The position numbers and the translations under genes were made by a program. 48,069 nt of DNA from Myxococcales bacterium (GTDB lineage Bacteria > Myxococcota_A > UBA9160 > SMWR01), in assembly GCA_013215615.1 (NCBI GenBank), contig JABSQX010000002.1, forward strand, positions 1-48,069. Direction: 5' to 3'. A model generated the notes under the pieces. The model was not told where the DNA came from. It was given only the letters and a program-made list of their open reading frames with translations, and made no database searches. Below are positions 26,422-33,732 of the stretch, piece after piece. Each line of letters begins with the position of its first letter. Positions within the stretch are counted from its first letter, which is position 1.

Positions 26422-27675
26422 CTATTCGAAGACGCCCGCGGTCTCGAGGGTGGCGAACTCGGGGCCCGACAGGCCGAGGAAATCGCGAAAGACGCGCTCG
26501 TTGTGTTCGCCGAGCCGTGGCGCGGGCCGGGCCACACCCACCGGACTCCGCGACAGACGAAAGGCCGGAGACTCCACGCTCATGGGCCCGATGGCGGGGT
26601 GCTCGACTCGCAGAGAGTGACCGCGAGCGGCCAGCTGGGGATCTTCCGAAAGGTCCCGGGCATCCGAAACGCGTCCGGCGGGCACTCCCGCGTCCTGCAG
26701 GACCCGCATCACCTCCTCGCAGGAACGCGACCCCGTCCAGTCGGCGAGCCGCTGATCGAGTTCGTCCTCATTCTGCTTGCGGACGTGGAGCGTCTCGAAG
26801 CGAGCATCCTCCAACCACTCGCTTCGCTCCATCGCCCCGCAAAGAGAGCGCCACTGTTCCTCCGAGGTGACGTTGATCGCCACCCAGCGATCCTCGCCCT
26901 GGCAGCGATAGACGCCGTGGGGTGCGGCCCAACTCGAGCGGTTTCCCGATCTCCGTGCCACCACGCCGTTGACCTGGTAGTCGAGGCAGAGCGGCGCCAT
27001 CACGTACGCACAGCTCTCGAATTGCGAGACGCGCAGGTGCTGGCCCCGACCCGTCCTCCTCCGGTAGTCGAGCGCCGCCAGGATTCCGATGGTGCCAAAG
27101 CGCGGCGGCAGCAGATCGGGATAGAGACCCATCGGATACTGTGGTGGCGCGTCGGGGTCGCCGGTGAGTTCACTCACCCCGCAGAGCGCGAACATGAAGA
27201 CCGCCCAGCCCGGGTGGTGGGCGTGCGGTCCGGTGTGCCCCTGGGCGGTGCCACTGGCCATGATGATCCCGGGCTTGAGCGCGGCGAGTCCCTCGTAACC
27301 GAGACCGAGTTCCTCGAGCGTGGTGAGCCCCAAGTTCTCGACGACCACGTCCGCCCACAACATCAACTTGCGGGCCTGCGTGGGGCCCTCCTCGTGCTTG
27401 AGATCGAGCGTGACCCCGAACTTGCCCGCGTTGAGGTTCGCGAAGGTCCCACCCGTGTCGGGGCCAGGCAAGGCCTTCCCGTGCGGCCCACTGAGCCGAC
27501 TCACGTCGAGCGAGCGGCGGCTCTCGACCTTCACCACGGTGGCGCCATTCAGCGCCAGGAAGCGGCCCATCACCGGGCCCACCAGCGAGCGTCCGAACTC
27601 CACGACCTTCAGGCCGTCGAGGGCCGCTTCCGGAGCAGCACCGACTAGGGGAGGAGAGTTCGGCTCAGACGACAC
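26422..27675 (-). CDS. Family III CoA transferase (CaiB/BaiF type), first of tandem pair
   Basis: A 417-residue family III CoA transferase, which moves CoA between carboxylic acids in the cytoplasm. Signs are LKVVEFGRSLVGPVMGRFLALNGATVVKVE (22-51), NAGKFGVTLDLK and the block GRGQHLRVSQFES. At the position I align with the catalytic Asp169 of formyl-CoA transferase this protein has Glu220. The start is the GTG at 27673-27675; it overlaps the end of the upstream CoA transferase by 11 bases, so translation is coupled. It is the last gene of an enoyl-CoA hydratase/CoA transferase operon. The pair may form a two-subunit enzyme like BbsEF. Confidence 0.9.
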   Translation of the reverse strand: MSSEPNSPPLVGAAPEAALDGLKVVEFGRSLVGPVMGRFLALNGATVVKVESRRSLDVSRLSGPHGKALPGPDTGGTFANLNAGKFGVTLDLKHEEGPTQARKLMLWADVVVENLGLTTLEELGLGYEGLAALKPGIIMASGTAQGHTGPHAHHPGWAVFMFALCGVSELTGDPDAPPQYPMGLYPDLLPPRFGTIGILAALDYRRRTGRGQHLRVSQFESCAYVMAPLCLDYQVNGVVARRSGNRSSWAAPHGVYRCQGEDRWVAINVTSEEQWRSLCGAMERSEWLEDARFETLHVRKQNEDELDQRLADWTGSRSCEEVMRVLQDAGVPAGRVSDARDLSEDPQLAARGHSLRVEHPAIGPMSVESPAFRLSRSPVGVARPAPRLGEHNERVFRDFLGLSGPEFATLETAGVFE

Positions 27676-28897
27676 CGCGGTCCTCCAACATCCGGAGACG
27701 CTCGTCGGGGATTCCGAGTTCGTTCGCGTAGACCTCGAAGTTGTGCTCGCCCAGGTGGGGCGAGCGACTCCGTACGGCCACCTCGACCTCCGAGGAGCGC
27801 AGGAAGCGCGGATAGCGCGCTGTTCCACCGCGTTCCGGATCGGTGATCTCGTCCCAGAATCCGAGCGCTTCGAGCTGGGGGCTCTCGACGATCTGGCGGG
27901 CCGTCATGGCTGGAGCCAGCAGGATCGAACGATCCAGGGCACCGGCGTAGAGTTCCTCCATGGTGTGGGCTTCGAAGAACTTCGCGACCGGATCCTCGAG
28001 CCCGTGGATCGCTGCCTCGCTCATGTCGAAGTAACTGAGCTCTTCCCAATTCGCCTCCCCGAAGGCGCCGGTCTCGAAGCCCTCCTCTCGCATCCACTCG
28101 CCGAGGTTCCGCGCGGACTTGTGGGACGAGGGAGCGGGAAATACCGCGAAGGCCACCCAGCCGTCCGCGCAGCGCCAGTGAACGCGACGCCGGACGCCCT
28201 CCCCGTACTCGAGAGCCGCACCCGCCCGCCGCAGGATCACCGCATCGAGTTCCCAGCGCAGCGCGATGTCGAAGGTCATCCACTTCGCGGATTCCTGGGA
28301 CGACGCGTCGACGTACTGCCCGAGGCCGCTGCGCTCTCGTTCGTGATGCGCGACCAGCATGCCCACTGCAGCGTCGAGCGACGCCGCCGAGTGAATCGAC
28401 ATGGGGAAGTTCGTGTGAGCAGGAGGCTCGCCCGGCTCTCCCACCATGTAGAGCAGGCCCGAAAGCGCAGAGGTCACCATCTCCGTGGAGGCGAAATCCC
28501 GGTAGGGGCCCTGCTGACCGAAGGGCGTCACGGAGGCGTGAATGATGCGGGGATTCACGCGGGAGAGAGCCGGGTAGTCGAGGCCCATCGAAGCAAGGAC
28601 CCCGGGCGCGTAGGAGTCGACCACGAAGTCGGCTCGCGCGACGAGATCGAGGAAGATCTCTCGCCCCTCCTCCCGTTCGAGATCCAGGGTGAGGCCGCGC
28701 TTGCCCGCGTTGTAGGCGGCGAAATGCAGGCTCCGGTCCACACCGGCTTCGCCCCCCGCGAAGGGCGCGCGATCCCGCTGGCGGCTTCCGCCTGGGGGCT
28801 CGATCTTCAACACGTCGGCGCCCAGATCTGCAAAGACCTTGGCGCAGAGCGCGCCGGGCTCTTCGGCCAACTCGAGCAACCGGTAGCCGCTCAACAC
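27665..28897 (-). CDS. Family III CoA transferase (CaiB/BaiF type), second of tandem pair
   Basis: A 410-residue family III CoA transferase. YRLLELAEEPGALCAKVFADLGADVLKIEPPGGSRQR (5-41) is the N-terminal Rossmann part and YNAGKRGLTLDL the next conserved block. In GLGQYVDASSQES the aligned catalytic position is Glu202. It is distantly paralogous to its downstream partner, not a recent copy. The start at 28897 is a GTG; a TTG follows directly. The enoyl-CoA hydratase gene ends 31 bases upstream. Confidence 0.9.
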   Translation of the reverse strand: MLSGYRLLELAEEPGALCAKVFADLGADVLKIEPPGGSRQRDRAPFAGGEAGVDRSLHFAAYNAGKRGLTLDLEREEGREIFLDLVARADFVVDSYAPGVLASMGLDYPALSRVNPRIIHASVTPFGQQGPYRDFASTEMVTSALSGLLYMVGEPGEPPAHTNFPMSIHSAASLDAAVGMLVAHHERERSGLGQYVDASSQESAKWMTFDIALRWELDAVILRRAGAALEYGEGVRRRVHWRCADGWVAFAVFPAPSSHKSARNLGEWMREEGFETGAFGEANWEELSYFDMSEAAIHGLEDPVAKFFEAHTMEELYAGALDRSILLAPAMTARQIVESPQLEALGFWDEITDPERGGTARYPRFLRSSEVEVAVRSRSPHLGEHNFEVYANELGIPDERLRMLEDRGVV

Positions 28898-28928
28898 CCG
28901 AGAGGCTCCCTGCCCTGGCCGGCGCGGC

Positions 28929-29771
28929 TCATTCCGAGAGCACGCCGGCCGCGGTGGGTGCCCGACGCTTGCGGCCGGTGAAAACGGGCTTGCGCTTCTC
29001 GACGAATGCGCGGATCCCCTCGCGGGTATCGGGGTGGTCGAAGAAAGGATCGACTCCCATCGACTCGATCTCGCGCGCGGCCGCGAGGCTCGCCCGGCGG
29101 TCTGACATCATGATGGCTTTCGCGGCACGAATGTGGTCGGGTGGATTCTCGACGATCACCTGGGCCTTCGCGCGCGCCGCATCCATCAGCCCCTCCTTGG
29201 GGGCGATCTCGTTCACCCAGCCGTGCCGGAATGCCTCCTCGGCATCCATCAGCCGGCCCGTGAGGTAGAGGTCCATCGCGATGGGCCAGGGCAGAAGCCG
29301 CTGCAGGCGAACGGCCGCGACGCCAGCGCCCACGCCCCACTTGATCTCGGGCAGGCCGAACCTTGCGTCGGGCGCCGCGATCACGATGTCCGCGTAGCTC
29401 ATCACGAATGCGGTGGCGGCGCCCAGGCAAAGCCCGTGGACGGCAAAGACCATGGGCTTGGTGATCTGGACCTCGCCCTCGAAGAGGGAGTGGAGCGAAC
29501 GAGCGGCGTTCCTTCCCTCCAGCATTCCGCTCACTTCGCGCCCGTAGCCCTCGTCGAATTTCTCATAGGCCACGAGATCGCCACCGGCGCTGAACGCTTC
29601 AGTGCCCGCGCCCGTGAGGATCGCGCACCAGGCGTCATCGTCCGCCTCGTACTCGCACAAGGCGTCGTAGAGGGGAAGATAGACGGTGTCTGGCGCCATA
29701 AGGTTTCGCTCCGTTCGGCCGTCGATGCAGAGCGTGGCGATGCGTTCTTCGCGCGTGTACGAGACGGCCAT
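28929..29771 (-). CDS. Enoyl-CoA hydratase/isomerase family protein
   Basis: A 280-residue crotonase-fold protein acting on enoyl-CoA or related acyl-CoA thioesters. The oxyanion-hole segments are ILTGAGTEAFSAGGDL (51-66) and HGLCLGAATAFVMSYADIVIAA, then RFGLPEIKWGVGAG with the acidic residue of the active site (Glu in LPEIKWG). The C-terminal helix ends VEKRKPVFTGR. GGAGGGG precedes the ATG at 29771. It leads an operon with the two CoA transferases, giving a CoA-ester degradation or activation unit. Confidence 0.92.
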   Translation of the reverse strand: MAVSYTREERIATLCIDGRTERNLMAPDTVYLPLYDALCEYEADDDAWCAILTGAGTEAFSAGGDLVAYEKFDEGYGREVSGMLEGRNAARSLHSLFEGEVQITKPMVFAVHGLCLGAATAFVMSYADIVIAAPDARFGLPEIKWGVGAGVAAVRLQRLLPWPIAMDLYLTGRLMDAEEAFRHGWVNEIAPKEGLMDAARAKAQVIVENPPDHIRAAKAIMMSDRRASLAAAREIESMGVDPFFDHPDTREGIRAFVEKRKPVFTGRKRRAPTAAGVLSE

Positions 29772-30091
29772 GAGTCCCCTCCAGGGTTTTCGCTGGTAGA
29801 GCACGATTCTCTGGCCAAAGCGACAAGCCGTCAATAGCTCGGACGCCCACCGCAATGGCGCTCCCGCTTTCCTCGCTGTCGCGTCCGCCCCGCTCGAAGT
29901 GGAGGGGGGCGAAGCGAGGACCGCACGAACAAGTGCGCCCTCATCGAAACATCGAGCCCGAGCCTGCCCCCCTCGGGGTCGAAGGGAGACCCGCCCTGCG
30001 CTCCCTCCGGCCAAGCGCGGCGACCCACGTGGCGGGGCGCGCTGTCGGCGCCGAAGCGCGACTGCAGTGTCCGCCACTCGCGCGCGGGCGT
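29772..30091. other. Gene-free stretch before the protease remnant
   Basis: No convincing gene in about 320 bases. It holds an imperfect inverted repeat: CCTCGCT at 29871-29877 and AGCGAGG at 29913-29919 with further GC pairing inside, which could be a hairpin. I see no tRNA and no promoter of confidence. Confidence 0.5.
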
Positions 30092-30367
30092 TCAGGGCTG
30101 CGCGATGAGCCCCGGGCGTGAACCGACCAGCGTCCACTGCATGCGCCGGTACTGGCCTTCCGTGAAGGCACTCGACCCAAATCGGACGCAGTGACCGTAC
30201 TGCATGAAGTTGCTCACCTGGTCGGGCGTCTCCGATCCCTCGCAGGTCGTGGGCGGATTGCGGCAATCCAACTCGAGCCACGCCACAGCCACAACGAGCT
30301 GCTCGCACCCGCTCCGCTTCATACCCTCCCCCGGCAGCGATGCCCGTGGCGCATCCAATTTCCGCAC
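30092..30367 (-). pseudogene. C-terminal remnant of an M43-like (pappalysin/cytophagalysin) metalloprotease
   Basis: An 91-codon open frame whose last 50 or so residues look like the end of M43-type zinc metallopeptidases: a Cys-rich turn (DCRNPPTTCEGSETPDQ), NFMQYGHC, matching the NFMDY-x-x-x-C block of the family, then FTEGQYRRMQWTL matching FT-x-GQ-x2-RM, and a terminal SRPGLI. The catalytic HExxH part is absent; the preceding space is occupied by the crp-family gene, which ends 22 bases before this frame begins. The C-terminal codons and stop look intact, so this is a 5'-truncated gene. A functional small Cys-containing peptide cannot be ruled out. Confidence 0.6.
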
Positions 30368-30389
30368 CCGCTCGCGGCGCGGGGGGCGA

Positions 30390-31085
30390 TCAGAGTACGA
30401 CCTGATTGGCGATTCGCTCCAGACCCTCGATCTGGTGGATGACCACGTAGCCTCGATCGAGGCTGAGCATCCCCTCGGACGCCCAGTTCCGCAACTGCTT
30501 GTTGATGCTCTCCCGCGTGGTGCCCACCAGGTCTCCCCACTCCTCCTGGGAGAGCTTGAGGTCGATGCGGATGCCGCTCGAGGTTCGCTCCCCGTATCGC
30601 TCCGCGTAGCTCATGAGTTTCTTCGCAAGGCGCGGCGACACGTTGAGGAAGAGCGTGTCCTCGACCATTTCGTTGACCCCGCGCAACCGGTCCGCGAGGA
30701 TGACGAGTAGTCGGATTGCAGCTTCGGGGCGAGAGCGCAGGAAGGCGAGGAAGTCGCGCCGTTCGATCACCAACAGCACACAGGGCTCGACGGCGATGAC
30801 CGTCGCGCTGCGGGGCGTCCCGCTGATCAGTGCCAGCTCGCCGATCACCTCGCCGGGCCCCACGGTATTGAAGACGACGCAAGTGCCCACGCGGGACGTG
30901 GTGAGGATCTTGAGCCGCCCGCTGCAGACCACGTAAACCTGCGAGCCTTGATCGCCCTTGTGGAACAGCTCGTTGCGCGAAGCCAGCTCGCGGGTGGTGG
31001 TGAGCGTCGCAACGCTCGCGAGTTCCTGCTCGCTCAAGCCCTGGAAGAGGCCGACCGCGGATAAGATTTCGATTTTGTGTTTCAT
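30390..31085 (-). CDS. Crp/Fnr family transcriptional regulator
   Basis: A 231-residue regulator with an N-terminal cyclic-nucleotide-type sensor and C-terminal helix-turn-helix. The ligand-binding cassette is GPGEVIGELALISGTPRSATV (about 76-96), with the Gly-Glu-Leu-Ala-Leu and Pro-Arg-Ser-Ala-Thr that contact the cAMP phosphate and ribose in CRP. No N-terminal FNR Cys cluster is present. The recognition helix TTRESINKQLRNW has Arg191, Glu192 and Lys196 aligned with E. coli CRP Arg180, Glu181 and Arg185, the residues that read TGTGA. It is divergent from the large PEP-CTERM gene with a matching palindrome between them. Confidence 0.92.
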   Translation of the reverse strand: MKHKIEILSAVGLFQGLSEQELASVATLTTTRELASRNELFHKGDQGSQVYVVCSGRLKILTTSRVGTCVVFNTVGPGEVIGELALISGTPRSATVIAVEPCVLLVIERRDFLAFLRSRPEAAIRLLVILADRLRGVNEMVEDTLFLNVSPRLAKKLMSYAERYGERTSSGIRIDLKLSQEEWGDLVGTTRESINKQLRNWASEGMLSLDRGYVVIHQIEGLERIANQVVL

Positions 31086-31186
31086 GCTGAGAGTGCCCTC
31101 CGTCTGCGTATACCGCTCAGGTTGCGCTCGGAATAAACCCCGACGCGATCCGAAGAGACTAAGTAGCCGGATTCCAGAAACACTCC

Positions 31187-31202
31187 TGTGAAGTGCTTCA
31201 CA
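31187..31202. promoter_or_regulatory. Perfect CRP-type palindromic operator
   Basis: TGTGAAGTGCTTCACA is an inverted repeat (TGTGAA-N4-TTCACA) and fits the CRP consensus TGTGA-N6-TCACA exactly. It lies 102 bases from the crp-family start and 92 bases from the PEP-CTERM start, in the only gap between the divergent pair. Likely the site for the regulator next to it, for autoregulation and/or control of the PEP-CTERM gene. Confidence 0.7.
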
Positions 31203-31293
31203 ACCTCGGCGACGGCCAGGTTGACTCCCGATTCAAACCCGTGGTGCACATCGGCACGCAGCCGCGCACCCCAGAAAAAGGGAGTTAATCGAC

Positions 31294-33510
31294 ATGAGGA
31301 ACGAAATAACGACACGGATTCACGATCTACCTCGTCCCAACCGCTTACGAGAGTGCCGCAAGGTCGCGGGGCCGACAAACCAGAGGAGGCCTCGTCGCCA
31401 CCGTCTCCTGGGAGGCATGCTCGCCGCGCTCGGACTGTGGCTCTCGATGCCCCAAGGGGCTTTCGCCACGGCGACGCTCGCGAACCCCGACTGGGACATC
31501 ACCGTGAGCGAGTTCGGCTATTCGGATCTGCTGATCTACAACGCGGGCCCCTTCCCTGCCGGCTTCCTTCACGAAATGCTTTCGGGAGAGTGGGTCGCGG
31601 CCATCGGCTACGAGGGCCTCGGTGTTGCGGAAGCCGCGATGTGGCTCGAGCCCGACCTGCTCGACCCCACCTGGACCACGAACTCAGGCTTCGAGGTCGT
31701 CACGGCACTCACCGATCTCGCAGATCCTGACGCGGACGGCCTTCCCGAGTGGTACTCCGTGATCAAGAACGGCGTCGTCGAAATCCACATCTTCTTCGAC
31801 ATGGAAGACACGATGACGGGAACGCCCATGGGCCTGCGCGACGGCGCGTTCGTGTTGAGCAATCGCTACGTGCTCAGACAGACCTACAGGGTTACCAACA
31901 AGACCAATTCACCGCTCCAGGGTCTGCGTTTCTATCAGATGCTGCATGGGCATCCCGCAAACACCGAGGCGGACAAAGTGGAAGAGGTTTATGACCCGGA
32001 CGTCCACGCCGCGGGCGCTCTCCCGACCTTTCGCTACGACATCACGCAGTACGCGACGAACAGCGGCGCTCCCACCGGCCATTGGACACCCTTCAACTTC
32101 GCGGACCACGTCGGCATGCATTCCGAAGTTCTGCCGAACGCCTGGGGCCTTGGACACTATCGGAATTCGGGGCCCGGCAAGCCCGTGGACAACGACGTCG
32201 ATGGCGACGGGGACGGCGACGGAATCCACTTCGAAATCGAGCGTGATTCCCTCGAGAAGGAGACCCACTTCGGACCCGATGAGGTGGGCGGCGCGATGCG
32301 CCATGATCTGACCGCGCTCGATCCCGGTAAGTCGGTCGCCTTCGAATTCATGCTCACGGTGAGATCCGAATTCGACGAGCCCGCATTCGACCAGACCGAG
32401 GGGCCGACATTTTCGATCGACTTCCAGGGGCCGTCGATCACACTCCCCGATAGTTTCGCTGGCCTGCCCATCGACCAGGGGACCATCCTGACGACCTCGC
32501 CCCCGGGCGCGCCGGGGCCCAACCCGGCCCTGCCCGGCCCGCTTCCGTCGCCGGGCTACATGGTACCCGGTGTGCTGCTGCCCCCGACCCCCTTCGGCGC
32601 CATGGCGGGAGAAGTCGACGCCTTCTCCTACGGGCGTGATCACGGGGCGCGTCTGCTCTTCTCCGTGGACGAGTTTGCGGTCGGCGTGGCGACGGCAGGA
32701 ATCGCGCCGGATGTCGCCAGCGAGGGCAGCAGCGGGGCGGAAGAAGCGTCGGCTGACATCTTCGCCTACCTGGGCCCGGTGGCTTTCACACCGCCGGGAC
32801 CCGGCGCAGGCAACGTCCAGTTCTACGATGGCAGCGGGACTCTCCCCGACGGTACCCCGAGTACCCCGGGATTCGGACTCATCGAGCCGAACCCCGCCGC
32901 CTCCGGGCTGCCCGACCACGGCGACAATCTCGACGCCTTCGACAACGACACGACCCTCGCGGACGTGTTGGGCATGCTCTATTTCTCGCTCGACGCGGGC
33001 TTCGTCGATCCTCTCGAAGGGGCACCCGTGAACAGCGGGTCCGCCACGCCCTTCGGCGTCTCGCCCGCTGACGTCCTGGTTCTGCCTCCGGGAGGTATCC
33101 CGGTAACGGTGATCGACGCCAACGCGCTCGGCCTCGACCTAGAGGGGCCGGGAACGGACGACCTCGATGCGCTGATCTTCCATGACGCGGACGACAGCGT
33201 GTCGCTCACGAACGGCGACGTCATCTTGTTCTCGGTGCGCCGGGGCTCAGCGGTGATCGGCGAATTGGACAGCATGCTCGGAATCCCGATCGTCGAGGGC
33301 GACATCCTCAGCCCGCCCGATGAAGAGGGAGACCCGCCGGCCATCTTCGTGCCCGCCGAGGCGCTGGGGCTCGCTACGGCGCGCGGCTCGCAGGAGTCGG
33401 GAGGAGACGAGTTGGACGCGCTGGACCTGCCCGAGCCGGGCTCATCGCTTGGCCTCGTCGTGGGTGGGGCGCTCCTGTCCTGGCTCCGTCGCCGGCGCGG
33501 GCGCTGCTAG
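31294..33510 (+). CDS. Large PEP-CTERM exported protein
   Basis: A 738-residue exported protein. After a basic N-terminal segment of about 37 residues comes a signal-type hydrophobic helix (LLGGMLAALGLWLSMPQGAFA, 38-58). The C-terminus is a clean PEP-CTERM signal: LPEPGSSLGLVVGGALLSWLRRRRGRC. Asp-rich motifs DPDADGLPEW and the run DGDGDGDG (codons at 32200-32223) look like calcium-binding loops. The rest is beta-rich with long Gly/Pro/Asp linkers (GAPGPNPALPGPLPSPG). No enzyme family was recognised; a surface or matrix role is probable. GGGAG precedes the ATG. A CRP-type operator lies upstream and a hairpin terminator downstream. Confidence 0.85.
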   Translation: MRNEITTRIHDLPRPNRLRECRKVAGPTNQRRPRRHRLLGGMLAALGLWLSMPQGAFATATLANPDWDITVSEFGYSDLLIYNAGPFPAGFLHEMLSGEWVAAIGYEGLGVAEAAMWLEPDLLDPTWTTNSGFEVVTALTDLADPDADGLPEWYSVIKNGVVEIHIFFDMEDTMTGTPMGLRDGAFVLSNRYVLRQTYRVTNKTNSPLQGLRFYQMLHGHPANTEADKVEEVYDPDVHAAGALPTFRYDITQYATNSGAPTGHWTPFNFADHVGMHSEVLPNAWGLGHYRNSGPGKPVDNDVDGDGDGDGIHFEIERDSLEKETHFGPDEVGGAMRHDLTALDPGKSVAFEFMLTVRSEFDEPAFDQTEGPTFSIDFQGPSITLPDSFAGLPIDQGTILTTSPPGAPGPNPALPGPLPSPGYMVPGVLLPPTPFGAMAGEVDAFSYGRDHGARLLFSVDEFAVGVATAGIAPDVASEGSSGAEEASADIFAYLGPVAFTPPGPGAGNVQFYDGSGTLPDGTPSTPGFGLIEPNPAASGLPDHGDNLDAFDNDTTLADVLGMLYFSLDAGFVDPLEGAPVNSGSATPFGVSPADVLVLPPGGIPVTVIDANALGLDLEGPGTDDLDALIFHDADDSVSLTNGDVILFSVRRGSAVIGELDSMLGIPIVEGDILSPPDEEGDPPAIFVPAEALGLATARGSQESGGDELDALDLPEPGSSLGLVVGGALLSWLRRRRGRC

Positions 33511-33540
33511 GCGGTCGGAACCCGGCAAGCGGAAAGAAAA

Positions 33541-33593
33541 GAGCGTGGCGGCGGACACCCCTGGGATCCTCCCTCGGAACCGCCGCCACGCTC
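33541..33593 (+). terminator. Long-stem hairpin after the PEP-CTERM gene
   Basis: A perfect 14-base inverted repeat, GAGCGTGGCGGCGG (33541-33554) and CCGCCGCCACGCTC (33580-33593), with a 25-base loop. It begins 30 bases after the stop, is preceded by an A-rich run and followed by a short GTTT. It could end transcription of the PEP-CTERM gene or protect the mRNA; the U-run is too short for a classical intrinsic terminator. Confidence 0.6.
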
Positions 33594-33649
33594 CGTTTCC
33601 TCCGGATCCTCGGGGGCGACCCTACCTATCCGCAGCCATCGGCCGCTGG

Positions 33650-33655
33650 TATCCT
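33650..33655 (+). promoter_or_regulatory. -10-like hexamer before the His-rich secreted protein gene
   Basis: TATCCT lies 78 bases before the ATG at 33733, the best -10 candidate in this gap. No clear -35 box. Confidence 0.25.
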
Positions 33656-33732
33656 GAAAGAGGCGCCGGGAAGCACGGCCGCTGGACGCGCATCCCCGGC
33701 TTTCCGGAGGCCCCTCGCGAAGGAGACGCGAA

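Noticed and set aside
25242-26870. Open frame of 542 codons on the plus strand
   Set aside because: Antisense to the desaturase-type gene, and the desaturase frame has the expected His clusters.
31221-31226. TTGACT as a -35 box for the PEP-CTERM gene
   Set aside because: No -10-like sequence at 16-18 bases downstream.
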